Below are positions 1 to 8,918 of a DNA stretch of 64,000 nt, piece by piece. The stretch is from assembly GCF_025961835.1 (NCBI RefSeq), contig NZ_JAOQOK010000001.1, positions 620,001-684,000 on the forward strand, given 5' to 3'. The stretch is from Sphingobium sp. B2D3C (lineage in GTDB: Bacteria; Pseudomonadota; Alphaproteobacteria; Sphingomonadales; Sphingomonadaceae). Position 1 is the first letter of the stretch, and every line of letters starts with the position of its first letter. A program made the position numbers and the translations under genes. A model generated the notes under the pieces. That model saw nothing but the letters and a program-made list of their open reading frames with translations. It was not told the DNA's origin and ran no database searches.

Positions 1-1035
1 TCGCCGGTGCTGCCGATCAGCGCCAAAAGCGGCATCGTGCTGCAGGTCCCCGTCGAGGTCGTCGACGCCGATGCCGGGATCGTCCGCTTCGAGGATGATG
101 GCGAGACGATCGAACAGAGCATCCTCTCCGGCGGCGCCAAGCTGCAGTGGAAGGTCGACTGGGCGATGCGCTGGGTCGCGCTCGGCGTCGATTATGAGAT
201 GGCCGGCAAGGATCTGATCGACAGCGTCACGCAAAGCTCAAAGATCGCCCGGGCGCTCGGCGGACGCCCGCCCGAGGGCTTCAATTACGAGATGTTCCTG
301 GACGAGAAGGGGGAGAAGATCTCCAAGTCCAAGGGCAATGGCCTCAGCATCGAGCAGTGGCTGACCTATGGCTCGGAAGAGAGTCTGGCCTTCTATATCT
401 ATCGCGAGCCCAAGGCGGCCAAGTCGCTGCACATCGGTGTCATTCCGCGCGCGGTCGATGATTATGAGCAGTTCCGCTCCGCCTATGCGACGCAGGCCGT
501 GGACAAGCGCCTCGGCAATCCCGTTCACCATGTCCATGGCGGGCAGGTGGCGGACGATCCGCTGCCGGTCACCTATGGCCTGCTGCTCAATCTGGTCGGC
601 GTCATGGGCGCCGATGCGACCGAGCATCAGGTGTGGGCCTATCTGCGCAACTACGCGCCCGATGCCTCGGTGGAGCGCTATCCGCGCGTCGCCGGCCTCG
701 TGCGCAATGCGCTGGCCTATAATCGCGATTTCGTCGCGCCCACGCTCAAGCGCCGCGCGCCGGAGCCCAACGAAGCGCTGGCCCTGCGCGAACTGGATGC
801 CCAGCTAGCCGCTTTGCCGGACGACGCCTCGGCCGAAGACATCCAGAATATCGTCTACGAAATCGGCAAGGACCCGCATTACGGCTTCGAGCAGCTGCGC
901 GACTGGTTCAAGGCGCTTTATGAGACCTTGCTCGGCGCCCAGCAGGGGCCGCGCATGGGCAGCTTCATCGCACTTTATGGCATTGCAAACAGCCGCAAGC
1001 TGATTGCCCAGGCGCTGGATTTGGCAGCCGCATAA
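1..1035 (+). CDS. lysK: Lysyl-tRNA synthetase, class I (3' part)
   Basis: This gene charges tRNA-Lys with lysine in the cytoplasm. Only the C-terminal 344 codons are present; the reading frame is open to base 1, so the start lies outside the window. The class I signature loop KISKSKG is encoded at 316-336, and the region after it is the helical anticodon-binding part typical of the archaeal-type class I LysRS. Most alphaproteobacteria use this enzyme instead of class II LysS. The HIGH motif would be upstream of the window. The gene ends with TAA and faces the convergent gene at 1090-1524. Confidence 0.93.
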   Translation, partial: SPVLPISAKSGIVLQVPVEVVDADAGIVRFEDDGETIEQSILSGGAKLQWKVDWAMRWVALGVDYEMAGKDLIDSVTQSSKIARALGGRPPEGFNYEMFLDEKGEKISKSKGNGLSIEQWLTYGSEESLAFYIYREPKAAKSLHIGVIPRAVDDYEQFRSAYATQAVDKRLGNPVHHVHGGQVADDPLPVTYGLLLNLVGVMGADATEHQVWAYLRNYAPDASVERYPRVAGLVRNALAYNRDFVAPTLKRRAPEPNEALALRELDAQLAALPDDASAEDIQNIVYEIGKDPHYGFEQLRDWFKALYETLLGAQQGPRMGSFIALYGIANSRKLIAQALDLAAA

Positions 1036-1089
1036 TCAGTAGAACGGGGGTGAGCTACCCTCCAACGTTCCCCGCGTTCAGCAGCCGCA

Positions 1090-1524
1090 TCAATTCGCGG
1101 GACGATGCGGCTGCAACTGTGCGGACCGGATCGCCGCCACGGCTGCGACGGTCTGGTGAAAGAGGAAATGCGTGACATCGCAGGGCAGCGTCTCGCGCAG
1201 CAGGCGCGTGGCCTCCGCCTCGTCGCCTTGGATCGCCGTCACCGCCAGATCGCCAAGCAGCGCCTCGTCAGGGCTGAGCGACATCGCGCAGGGGCGATGC
1301 ACAAGGAAATGCTCGGGCCAGCCCTCCTGCAATCCCCGCAGGAGCAGAATGACGCGCCGGGCGGCATCCATGGACCGCAAGCGGACGGCGAGGTCCGGCA
1401 CAGGATCACGACCTGACTGGCCGTAGATAATGCACAGCCGCGCGGCCATGATGAGGTGCATGGCCGTCAACGGAAAGGACCGCAGGTCCCGAAAGGCGAA
1501 AAGAGCGGATAAATCCCTGGTCAT
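1090..1524 (-). CDS. Conserved hypothetical protein, possibly DUF6628
   Basis: This is a 144-residue cytoplasmic-looking protein of unknown function. The ATG at 1524 is preferred over upstream in-frame starts because GGAAGGGG lies just before it. The C-terminal half (HLIMAARL, RPCAMSLSPDEA, THFLFHQTVAA) resembles small alpha-helical proteins conserved in sphingomonads that I associate with DUF6628. That family call rests on memory of the pattern and is uncertain. The stop codon lies inside an inverted repeat (1081-1091 / 1104-1114). It is convergent with lysK. Confidence 0.6.
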   Translation of the reverse strand: MTRDLSALFAFRDLRSFPLTAMHLIMAARLCIIYGQSGRDPVPDLAVRLRSMDAARRVILLLRGLQEGWPEHFLVHRPCAMSLSPDEALLGDLAVTAIQGDEAEATRLLRETLPCDVTHFLFHQTVAAVAAIRSAQLQPHRPAN

Positions 1525-1665
1525 AGCGACCCCTTCCAGCAGAATGAAGGCTGGCAGGATATGATATTGCGAACGAATTGCAATAGTGATTGGGGCCGAC
1601 ATCGCCGTCAATCCCGGTGGCTCTCGCTTGGGCGGCGCCACCGGGTGCACACAGGGCGCAGCCGA

Positions 1666-3498
1666 TTACCGAGCCTTGGCGTGGGCAATCCAATCGTCGA
1701 TCTTGCGCTCCAGCACGCTCATCGGCAGCGCGCCGGTCATCAGCACCTGATCGTGGAAGGCCTTGACGTCGAACCGGTCGCCAAGCGCCGCCTGCGCCTT
1801 CTTCTTCAGCCGCTGGATGGTCAGCGCGCCGATCTTGTAGGAGAGGGCCTGCGCCGGCATGGCGATGTACCGCTCGACCTCGGCGGTGGCGTCCGTCTTC
1901 CCCATTGAGCTGTTATCCAGCATGTATGCAATGGCCTGATCGCGGGTCCAGCCTTTGGAATGGATGCCGGTATCCACCACCAGCCGCATCGCGCGAAGCA
2001 TCTCGTCGTCAAGATGGCCCATGCGCTGATAGGGGTCTTTGAACAGCCCGAAATCGTAGCCCAGCGTCTCGGCATACAGCGCCCAGCCTTCGACATAGGC
2101 GGTGTTGCCGCCGAAGCGAATGAAGTCGGGCAGGCTGGCATTTTCCTGCGCGAGGCTGATCTGGAAGTGATGACCCGGCGCGCCTTCGTGCAGATAGAGC
2201 GTCGTCATGCCGGGAATGCTGCGGGAGGGCAGGTCATAGGCGTTGAAGTAGAACACGCCGGGGCGCGTGCCATCGGGCGTGCCATTCTCGTAGGAACCGC
2301 CAGCCTCGAACTTCTCGCGGAATTCGGGATAGGGCCGGATTTCCAGCTTGGCCTTGGGCAGAGTTGAGAACTGGCTCGGCACCTTCTCATCGACGATCTT
2401 GCCGATGCGGTAGAATTCCTCCGTCATCCACTCGCGGGACTTGGGGTGAAATTCCGGGGCCTCGCGCAAATGGGTGAAGAAGGCGCCGAGCGTGCCCTTG
2501 AATCCCACTTCGTCCCGCACCTGCTCCATTTCGCCGCGGATGCGCGCCACCTCCGAGAGGCCGAGATTATGGATATAATCCGGCGTGAGCGGCAGCGTTG
2601 TCATGCTCTTGACCAGCGCGGCATAAAGCTCCGCGCCACCCTTCATGGCGCTGAGGCCAACGCCCTCGCGCGCGACCGGCAGATAGTCCGCTTTCAGGAA
2701 GTCGCGCAGCCGCTTCTGGGCGGGGTTGATCTCGTTGATCAGCGCATCCCGATAAGCCTTGGTCAACCGCTGCCGGTCAGCCGATGCGATGTCCTCGGGA
2801 AAATCCTTCACCGGCTGGTAGAAAGGCGATTCGTCCACCGGCTGGGCCAGCAGGGCGTCGAGCTGCGAGATCGTATTGCCGATGGTCAGCTTGGTCTCGA
2901 CAACGCCGCTCGCCATGCCCTCGCGGAAGCGGCCGATCGCGCGGTCGAGATAGCGCACATAGTCCTTGTGACGCTTGAGGTTGTTCTCATAGTCGGCGAG
3001 CGTCTTGAACGGCGCCGCGCCCTTGCCGGATGACAGGGTCGGGTAGAAGGTGTGCAGCCCCGTGAAATGATTGATCGGGATGACCGCGCTGATGTTGACC
3101 AGCGGCGGGCTGAGTTTCGTCAGCTTGTCCTGCACTTCCCACTCGAACACGTCATAGGCGATCTTGTTCTGGGCGTTCAGCCGGTCGCGGTTGATGGCGT
3201 GGAGAGCGGCGAGATTGTCCTGCGCGATTTTGCGCTCGGTCGCGAAATAGGCATCGCTGATATAATCGCCCATGCGGTCGGCATGGCGCATATCACCCCG
3301 AAACAGCGCATCGAGCGGGTTGTTGGCGAGCGTGGCCTCATTGGCGCGAGCGAAGAGCGCGGTCAGGCGTTGATCCTCGCTGGAGGCAGTCTGGCCGGCG
3401 GGTTGCGCCGCAGGCGTCTGGGCCAGCAGGGGCGTGGCGGAAGCGGCGGCGGCAAGTAGCAACGAGAGGCTGCGGGTAAGGCGCTGGGCGCGGAACAT
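1666..3498 (-). CDS. DUF885 family secreted metallopeptidase-like protein
   Basis: This is a 610-residue exported protein of the DUF885 family, whose members are predicted zinc-dependent hydrolases or peptidases. The start at 3498 follows AAGGATTT and gives a clean signal peptide of about 26 residues ending near LLAQ. The family hallmark HEGAPGHH lies near residues 437-444 and supplies the expected metal-binding histidines. A downstream acidic helix (AYVEGWALYAE) gives the likely third ligand. The length is normal for periplasmic or lipoprotein members in sphingomonads. It appears monocistronic. The substrate is unknown. Confidence 0.85.
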   Translation of the reverse strand: MFRAQRLTRSLSLLLAAAASATPLLAQTPAAQPAGQTASSEDQRLTALFARANEATLANNPLDALFRGDMRHADRMGDYISDAYFATERKIAQDNLAALHAINRDRLNAQNKIAYDVFEWEVQDKLTKLSPPLVNISAVIPINHFTGLHTFYPTLSSGKGAAPFKTLADYENNLKRHKDYVRYLDRAIGRFREGMASGVVETKLTIGNTISQLDALLAQPVDESPFYQPVKDFPEDIASADRQRLTKAYRDALINEINPAQKRLRDFLKADYLPVAREGVGLSAMKGGAELYAALVKSMTTLPLTPDYIHNLGLSEVARIRGEMEQVRDEVGFKGTLGAFFTHLREAPEFHPKSREWMTEEFYRIGKIVDEKVPSQFSTLPKAKLEIRPYPEFREKFEAGGSYENGTPDGTRPGVFYFNAYDLPSRSIPGMTTLYLHEGAPGHHFQISLAQENASLPDFIRFGGNTAYVEGWALYAETLGYDFGLFKDPYQRMGHLDDEMLRAMRLVVDTGIHSKGWTRDQAIAYMLDNSSMGKTDATAEVERYIAMPAQALSYKIGALTIQRLKKKAQAALGDRFDVKAFHDQVLMTGALPMSVLERKIDDWIAHAKAR

Positions 3499-3619
3499 GG
3501 GAAATCCTTTCCGGGAAGGTCGATCGGGGGATCGCATGCTTGGATGCGTAGCGCCGCGCGCTGTTCATCACAACGCTCGACCGGCTCGTTTCGTCGTGCG
3601 GAAGCATGCTCAGGCGCAT

Positions 3620-3651
3620 AAAAAGGGCCGCGCCGAATGTCGGCGCGGCCC
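3620..3651 (-). terminator. Rho-independent terminator of the first RcnB-like gene
   Basis: Read on the minus strand, a perfect 12-bp GC-rich stem (3640-3651 with 3625-3636) closes a 3-nt loop and is followed directly by a run of five T. It lies about 33 bp after the stop codon at 3684. Confidence 0.9.
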
Positions 3652-3683
3652 TCTTCATTCCCATCCCGAAAAGGGACGCGTGG

Positions 3684-4124
3684 TCAGCGGTAACGGAAGG
3701 CGTTGTGGATCACCTTCACGACCCTGCCGGTGCGCGTATTCACGAGCAGCGCGTCGTCATAATGGCGCACCCAGACCTGGTTCGCACGGGGGGCATCCCA
3801 GTGGAAGCGGCGCCAGTCATTCACGACATAGCTGCGGCCGTAATAGACGGGCCGAATGGTGACGCCTGCCTTGAAGTTCTGATATTTGAACGGGGCCGCG
3901 CGCCACGGGCGCTCGCGATTATAGTCGCGCACCTCGCGCTGATAGTCCCAGCGAGCGTCGCGCAGGTCACGCTTGGCATCGCGAACATCGCGGCGGGCGT
4001 CGTTCACGTCGCGACGAGCTTCCCGGACATCCTGCCGGTCCTGGGCGTGATAGGGCTGGGCCATCGCGGTGGTGGGGATGAGGGTGAGGGCTGCAAGCCC
4101 GCCGAGCAGAAACTTTTTCATCAT
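3684..4124 (-). CDS. RcnB-like periplasmic protein
   Basis: This is a 146-residue exported protein. It has a signal peptide to about residue 22 (ending AMAQ), then a charged helical segment built of repeated Arg-Asp-rich units (DVREARRD, DVNDARRD, DVRDAKRD, DLRDARWD). The C-terminal RcnB domain has the typical YYGRSYVVNDW and VRHYDDALLVNTRTGRVV motifs. RcnB in E. coli modulates nickel/cobalt efflux by RcnA in the periplasm, but no rcnA is visible here, so the metal role is only inferred from the family. AAGGAG sits six bases before the start, and a strong terminator follows. A second family member lies at 5124-6065. Confidence 0.85.
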   Translation of the reverse strand: MMKKFLLGGLAALTLIPTTAMAQPYHAQDRQDVREARRDVNDARRDVRDAKRDLRDARWDYQREVRDYNRERPWRAAPFKYQNFKAGVTIRPVYYGRSYVVNDWRRFHWDAPRANQVWVRHYDDALLVNTRTGRVVKVIHNAFRYR

Positions 4125-4285
4125 GTGACACTCCTTTCAGTGCCGGCCAGGCGCCTCGTTCTGCGGCCTTGGTCGCCTGATCCTTATCGGCTCGACGGGC
4201 TGAATGGCGCGCGAACGCCTGTGTCAGCTTTCGCTCATAAGTGTCGCAATTTGTCTGAGGTTCCCACGCGTGGCGGAGCGCGGAG

Positions 4286-4975
4286 TCAGGGCTTGTTACG
4301 CGGTTCCCACGGGCGCTCGCGATACCAGCGGGTCACCACATATTTGGCGCCTTTGGCAACGGGCAGGGCCGCATGCAGCGTATCGTAATTGGGGCTGCCA
4401 TCCGCGATCATATTGTTCCAGATCAGCAGCGTGCCGGTGCGGGGTGGGATCGTTACGCCCAAGCGGGGAAACTGCGTCTCGCCGCCCGCTTCGACATCGC
4501 ACAGATAGGCCATCGCCGTCCAGCAGCGCTGTCCGCCAGTCGCCCGCATCGCCGGCCAATAGTGCACCTTCGCGGGAAAATAATCGCAATGGAGCTGATA
4601 TTGCTGGGACTCGTAATAACGCTGGCCCTGCAGCAGCTCGCCATATTCGCCTTCGATGCCCATCAGCGCGTCGATGCGCTTCGTTACTGCGACCACGAGC
4701 GGATCGTAGATATCGAGATTGCAGCTGCTGCTGGTGCGGTACCCCGACTCGGTGCCGGAAAACAGCTTGGAGGGTTTGCACCCGGCATCGATCTTGCCGA
4801 TCAGCTCGCTGCATTCCTTAGGCGTCACCAGTCCGTGGCGCAGGAACATCTCGGCCCGCTCTGTCTGCACCCGGCTGATCATCGGATTGCGGGAGAGGCG
4901 CTGGCGCACGCGGACCCCGATCTCCGCGCGGGCTTGCGAGGGAAGTTCCGCGTCATCTGGCCAATCTTGCTTCAT
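4286..4975 (-). CDS. Prolyl-4-hydroxylase-like 2OG-Fe(II) oxygenase
   Basis: This is a 229-residue cytoplasmic protein of the P4Hc fold. It should hydroxylate a substrate using O2, 2-oxoglutarate and Fe(II). The iron facial triad is visible as H129-x-D131 (LHCDYF) and H201 (DTLHAALP). K211 (GAKYVVTRW) is the expected 2-oxoglutarate carboxylate anchor. The YxxxxQ segment near 120-126 is also typical. The start at 4975 follows GGAGG. Its target (peptidyl proline or a small molecule) cannot be read from the sequence. It sits between two RcnB-like genes on the same strand, each with its own terminator, so co-transcription is doubtful. Confidence 0.85.
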   Translation of the reverse strand: MKQDWPDDAELPSQARAEIGVRVRQRLSRNPMISRVQTERAEMFLRHGLVTPKECSELIGKIDAGCKPSKLFSGTESGYRTSSSCNLDIYDPLVVAVTKRIDALMGIEGEYGELLQGQRYYESQQYQLHCDYFPAKVHYWPAMRATGGQRCWTAMAYLCDVEAGGETQFPRLGVTIPPRTGTLLIWNNMIADGSPNYDTLHAALPVAKGAKYVVTRWYRERPWEPRNKP

Positions 4976-5034
4976 GCTTGCCTCCTGCCATCCCGATCCC
5001 GGGCTTAGCAAGGGGAGGCGGTGCGCCAGCACCC

Positions 5035-5072
5035 AAAAAAGGACCGGCCCCTGCCGAAGCGGGAACCGGCCC
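5035..5072 (-). terminator. Rho-independent terminator of the second RcnB-like gene
   Basis: On the minus strand the stem runs 5072-5062 with 5051-5041 (11 pairs including wobbles). A short inner GC pair is capped by a TTCG tetraloop, and six T follow. It lies about 50 bp after the stop at 5124 and before the oxygenase gene start at 4975, so it insulates the oxygenase from upstream transcription. Confidence 0.85.
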
Positions 5073-5123
5073 AGTGTTTCCTGAAGGCCGCTCAGGAAGG
5101 GCTTGATGCGGGCGCCGACCCGC

Positions 5124-6065
5124 TCACCAGAAGAAGTCGTGGATCACATCGACGACATAGCCGTCGCGGGTGTCGACCAGCAGCGCATCGTCATAATAGC
5201 GCACCCAACGCAGCGAGCCGTATACGGGCGGCAGGCGGTACTCATAGGGATCGCTGATCCAGTAATTCCGCCCGAACAGCATGTCGTTCAGGTAGATGCC
5301 GATCGAAAAGCGGCGATAGCCGTAGTTCCAACCATAGGGCGCGTAATAGGTCGGCATGCGGTAGACCGAGCGATACTGCGTACGGTAGCGTTGCCAGTCA
5401 TAGCGCCGGTCGTTGCGCCAGCGATTGTCCCAGCGGCGCTGGTCGGCCCAGCGTTGGCGCTCGTTCAGGCGCTGCCGCTCCCAATCGGCGCGGTCCCGGC
5501 CTGCGCTGTCATTGCGTCGCCAGTCATTGTCGCGGCGACCATCCCAGCGGCGCGCGTCGTCGCGGTCCCGCCAGTCGGTGCGGTTGCCATCCCGATTGGC
5601 CTGCTCGCGGCGACGCTCCCATTCGGCGCGGTTCTCGGCTTGCTGGCGGCTATCGTCACGCCAGTTGGCATTGTTCCGGCTGGTGTCATTCCAGCTGCGC
5701 GGCTGATCGCGGGGACGCTCGCGCTGCTCGGGCCTGTCGGGCCGGCCGGCCTGATCGGGTGCGCGACGGTCCTGCCAATTGGGGCGGGGCGCATCGGACG
5801 GCGCGACGCGGGTCGTGGTCACCGTAGCGGGCGCGCGCTGCTGCGGAGCCGGCTGCGGACGCATGCCTTCCCCACGCGAAGGTCCACCGCGCTGTCCCGA
5901 CCAGTCACGCCGGCGATCGCCACCGTCCTGCCGGGGCGCGGATTGCTGCTGCTGGTTCTGGTTGCGGATCCAGTCGCCCCGGTTGGCGCTGCGCTCCTGC
6001 GCAGCAACCGGCGCTGTGGCCAGCATGGTGGAAGCCAGCAGGCCGAAGGTCAAAAGACGGCTCAT
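5124..6065 (-). CDS. Long RcnB-like periplasmic protein with Arg/Asp-rich linker
   Basis: This is a 313-residue exported protein with a signal peptide to about residue 22 (PVAAQ). A disordered region of about 190 residues, dominated by Arg, Asp, Asn, Gln and Trp, separates it from a C-terminal RcnB domain (about 225-313; YYAPYGWNYGYRR, WVRYYDDALLVDTRDG, VVDVIHDFFW). The final domain aligns by eye with the 146-residue protein at 3684-4124, especially the YYDDALLVDTRDG core. The N-terminal linker is far longer than in classic RcnB. The metal-homeostasis role is inferred from the family only. A TTCG-capped terminator follows the gene. Confidence 0.82.
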   Translation of the reverse strand: MSRLLTFGLLASTMLATAPVAAQERSANRGDWIRNQNQQQQSAPRQDGGDRRRDWSGQRGGPSRGEGMRPQPAPQQRAPATVTTTRVAPSDAPRPNWQDRRAPDQAGRPDRPEQRERPRDQPRSWNDTSRNNANWRDDSRQQAENRAEWERRREQANRDGNRTDWRDRDDARRWDGRRDNDWRRNDSAGRDRADWERQRLNERQRWADQRRWDNRWRNDRRYDWQRYRTQYRSVYRMPTYYAPYGWNYGYRRFSIGIYLNDMLFGRNYWISDPYEYRLPPVYGSLRWVRYYDDALLVDTRDGYVVDVIHDFFW

Positions 6066-6186
6066 CGTGGTTACATCCTCAAAGCAGGCGGTTCTTCGCC
6101 ATTAAGGATGTGTTTACGACAAGGCCGCTGTCGTCATGCTGAACATTGCTGACAGCGATGCGAAAGCTTGTCTCGCAGCGGGACGC

Positions 6187-6747
6187 TCAATCGGCGGTGG
6201 AGCGCCCGTCGTTGGGCGGCGTCATGGCGGGCACATGGCGCGCGGCATCTGCCGGCGCAATGCCCGGCGCCGGCGCGGCCGCGACCCGCTCCTCGCCGCG
6301 CATGATGCGCCCCGCCTGCTTGATCGCCTCGCGAATGCGCGGATAGGTGCCGCACCGGCAGATATTGGTCATCGCCGCGTCGATCTGCGCGTCGGTCGGG
6401 TTGCTGTTCCGGCGCAGCAGCACGGAGGCCGCCATGATCATGCCGGATTGGCAGTAGCCGCATTGTGGCACCATCTGCGCTGCCCAGGCCTGCTGCACAG
6501 GATGGCTCCGGTCCGGCGAAAGCGCCTCGATGGTCGTGACGAACCGGCCTTCCATCGCGGCGATCGTGACCTGGCAGGAGCGGATCGCGAGACCGTCAAT
6601 GTCGACTGTGCAGGCGCCACAGTCGCCCGTGCCACAGCCATATTTGGTGCCGGTGAGGTTGGAAGCATCCCGCAAAGCCCACAGCAAGGGCGTCTGCGGG
6701 TCCATCTTGTACTCGACCGGGCGGTCGTTGACGGTGAACTTGGTCAT
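6187..6747 (-). CDS. [2Fe-2S] small subunit of a xanthine-oxidase-family dehydrogenase (IorA-like), orphan
   Basis: This is a 186-residue protein with the two [2Fe-2S] domains of molybdenum hydroxylase small subunits. The plant-type cluster ligands are C38, C43, C46 and C58. The helical-domain ligands are C96, C99, C130 and C132 (CGYC, ICRCGTY). Such subunits pass electrons from a molybdopterin large subunit, as in isoquinoline 1-oxidoreductase. No large subunit lies next to it. The gene starts 10 bp after the prolyl oligopeptidase stop, with only a weak ribosome site, so it is probably translated from the same mRNA. A low-complexity Ala/Pro tail (about 154-186) extends beyond the usual end of about 150 residues. 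Confidence 0.88.
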   Translation of the reverse strand: MTKFTVNDRPVEYKMDPQTPLLWALRDASNLTGTKYGCGTGDCGACTVDIDGLAIRSCQVTIAAMEGRFVTTIEALSPDRSHPVQQAWAAQMVPQCGYCQSGMIMAASVLLRRNSNPTDAQIDAAMTNICRCGTYPRIREAIKQAGRIMRGEERVAAAPAPGIAPADAARHVPAMTPPNDGRSTAD

Positions 6748-6757
6748 TGGCCCTGCG

Positions 6758-8860
6758 TCACTTGCCGTCGACGAGCTTGCGGGTGAAGTAGACCATTTCC
6801 ATCGCCTTCAGCCGGGCGCTCTGCTCGATGTCCGCATCGCCCGAATGGCCGCCTGCTGTATCCTCGTAGAAGAGATAGGGGATGCCATAATCCTTGAGCC
6901 GCGCCGCGAACTTGCGGGCGTGCTGGGGGCCGACGCGGTCATCCTTGGTCGTCGTCCAGATATAGGGCTCGGGATAGGCCTTCCCCTTCACCACATTATG
7001 GTAAGGCGAGATCGTCTCGAGGAACGCCTTTTCCTCCGGCACCGAGACGCTGCCATACTCATCGACCCAGCTCGGCCCGGCGGCGATCTGCTCGAAGCGC
7101 AGCATGTCCAGCAGCGGCACCTGAATGACCACCGCGTTCCACAGTTCTGGATGCTGGTTGAACTCCACGCCCATCAGCAGCCCGCCATTGGAGCCGCCGA
7201 AGATGCCGAACTTCTTGGGGCTGGAGAGCTTGCGCGCGAAGATATCCCGGCCCACGGCAGCAAAGTCATCATAGATGATCTGGCGCTTGGTCTTGAGCCC
7301 GGCCTGATGCCAGGCCGGCCCGAATTCCCCGCCGCCACGGATGTTGGCGACGACGAAGCTGCCGCCGCGCTCCAGCCAGAGCTTGCCGATCAGCGCGGAG
7401 TAGGACGGCGTATAGGAAACCTCGAAACCGCCATAAGCCGTCATGATCGTCGGCGTGCTGCCATCGCGAGCCATCCCTTCACGGTGGACGATGAAATAGG
7501 GAATTTTCGTTCCGTCGGTAGAACTGGCCTCGAACTGCTCGACCACCAGCCCGCTGGCATCGAAGCGCGCGGGCAGGGCCTTCACCTGCACCGGCGCCGG
7601 CTTGGCGGCATCGATCTGCCAGAGCGTTGTCGGCTGAAGAAAACCGGTGACAGACAGATAGGCCGCATTGTCCCGGTCGCTGGCCGCCGCGATGCCGATG
7701 GAGGCATTGTCGGGCAGCGTCAGCGCAGTCGATGTCCAGCCCGTCGCGGTCGGCGTCAATACGGCGGCGCTGCCACGCACATTGTCGGTGGTGGCGAGGA
7801 TGACATGGTCGCGGGTCGTGGCGACCTGCTCGACCGATTGCCGGGCGCCCGGTGCGAACAATATTTGGGGCACCAGCGTCGGCTCGGCGCGCAGATCATC
7901 GAGCGAGATCGCCACCGCGCTGCCGGTCGGCACGTCCACGCCGCCGCTGCGCCATGGCTCGCTGGTCTTGAGGATCACCCGGCCGGCGATCATGCCCGAG
8001 AGTGTGGACTTTGCCGGCAGCGGCAGCTTGCGCACGCCCTGCGGCGTGACGAGGATGTAATCATTCTCGAAGAAGGTCCGCGAGCGCACCAGAATCACTG
8101 CTCGATTGCCCGCGCCATCGTTGAGCACCGCCGGCCAAACGCCGACATCCTCCTTCGCGCCGCGAAACACCTCTGTGGCATCGCTCAGCGGCGCGCCGCG
8201 CTTGAGCGTCTTGACGACGAACGGATAGCCCGATGCCGTCAGCGTGCCTTCGCCCCAGTCGCGCGAGGCGATGAGCGTGTCGGCATCGACCCAGTCCACA
8301 CCCTGCTTAGAGGTGGAGAGCACAAAGCCGCCCTTGACGAAGGCGCCGGTGGTGAGATCGAACTCGCGAATGTCGGTGGCATCCTCGCCACCGTCAGACA
8401 GCGAAATCAGGCAGCGCCGCTCATCCGGCTCTAGGCAGGTGGCGCCTTTCCACACCCATTTCTTCGCCTCGGCCTTGCTCAGCGCGTCGAGATCGAGCGC
8501 GGTCGTCCAGCGCGGGCTGGCCTGCGCATACTCGCTGGCGCTGGTGTGCCGCCAGATGCCCTGCGGATGCGCGGCATCGCGCCAGAAATTATAGATGCGC
8601 CCGCCGATCAGGCTCGGCATCGGAATGCGGTCGGTCGCGGTGGCGATGGCGATCGCGTCCTTCACCATGCCGGGGTAATTGGGGTCGTTCTGAAGCACGT
8701 TCACGGTGCGCGCATTCTCCGCTTCCACCCAGGCCATGGACTTCTCGCCATGCCAGTCCTCGAGCCAGAGGAAGGGGTCGTCCTGCGCCACAGTGTCTGC
8801 CGTAGCCGCCCTCGTTCCGCTTGCGAGGGTGATCGCAGCCGCCATTGCCAATACCTTCAT
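6758..8860 (-). CDS. Prolyl oligopeptidase family serine peptidase (S9A)
   Basis: This is an exported serine peptidase of about 700 residues that cleaves short peptides after proline or related residues. It has a signal peptide (KVLAMAAAITLASGTRA), an N-terminal propeller region with the S9A start motif DPFLWLED, and a C-terminal alpha/beta-hydrolase domain. The nucleophile lies in GGSNGG near residue 555, followed by the acid in TTKDDRVGP and the histidine in DTAGGHSGD. I chose the ATG at 8860 because it begins the signal peptide; an in-frame start at 8896 would add 12 residues. It follows the aldolase gene by 58 bp and precedes the iron-sulfur subunit by 10 bp, suggesting a three-gene unit. 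Confidence 0.9.
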   Translation of the reverse strand: MKVLAMAAAITLASGTRAATADTVAQDDPFLWLEDWHGEKSMAWVEAENARTVNVLQNDPNYPGMVKDAIAIATATDRIPMPSLIGGRIYNFWRDAAHPQGIWRHTSASEYAQASPRWTTALDLDALSKAEAKKWVWKGATCLEPDERRCLISLSDGGEDATDIREFDLTTGAFVKGGFVLSTSKQGVDWVDADTLIASRDWGEGTLTASGYPFVVKTLKRGAPLSDATEVFRGAKEDVGVWPAVLNDGAGNRAVILVRSRTFFENDYILVTPQGVRKLPLPAKSTLSGMIAGRVILKTSEPWRSGGVDVPTGSAVAISLDDLRAEPTLVPQILFAPGARQSVEQVATTRDHVILATTDNVRGSAAVLTPTATGWTSTALTLPDNASIGIAAASDRDNAAYLSVTGFLQPTTLWQIDAAKPAPVQVKALPARFDASGLVVEQFEASSTDGTKIPYFIVHREGMARDGSTPTIMTAYGGFEVSYTPSYSALIGKLWLERGGSFVVANIRGGGEFGPAWHQAGLKTKRQIIYDDFAAVGRDIFARKLSSPKKFGIFGGSNGGLLMGVEFNQHPELWNAVVIQVPLLDMLRFEQIAAGPSWVDEYGSVSVPEEKAFLETISPYHNVVKGKAYPEPYIWTTTKDDRVGPQHARKFAARLKDYGIPYLFYEDTAGGHSGDADIEQSARLKAMEMVYFTRKLVDGK

Positions 8861-8918
8861 GGAGAATCTTCCCGGAAACACGCCCCTGATTGCCACCAGC
8901 GGCGTGCCGGAGCAATGC

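Noticed and set aside
5103..6152. Long plus-strand open frame opposite the second RcnB-like gene
   Set aside because: Its translation is low-complexity Ala/Pro/Val-rich sequence, and the minus strand encodes a signal peptide and RcnB motifs with a terminator.
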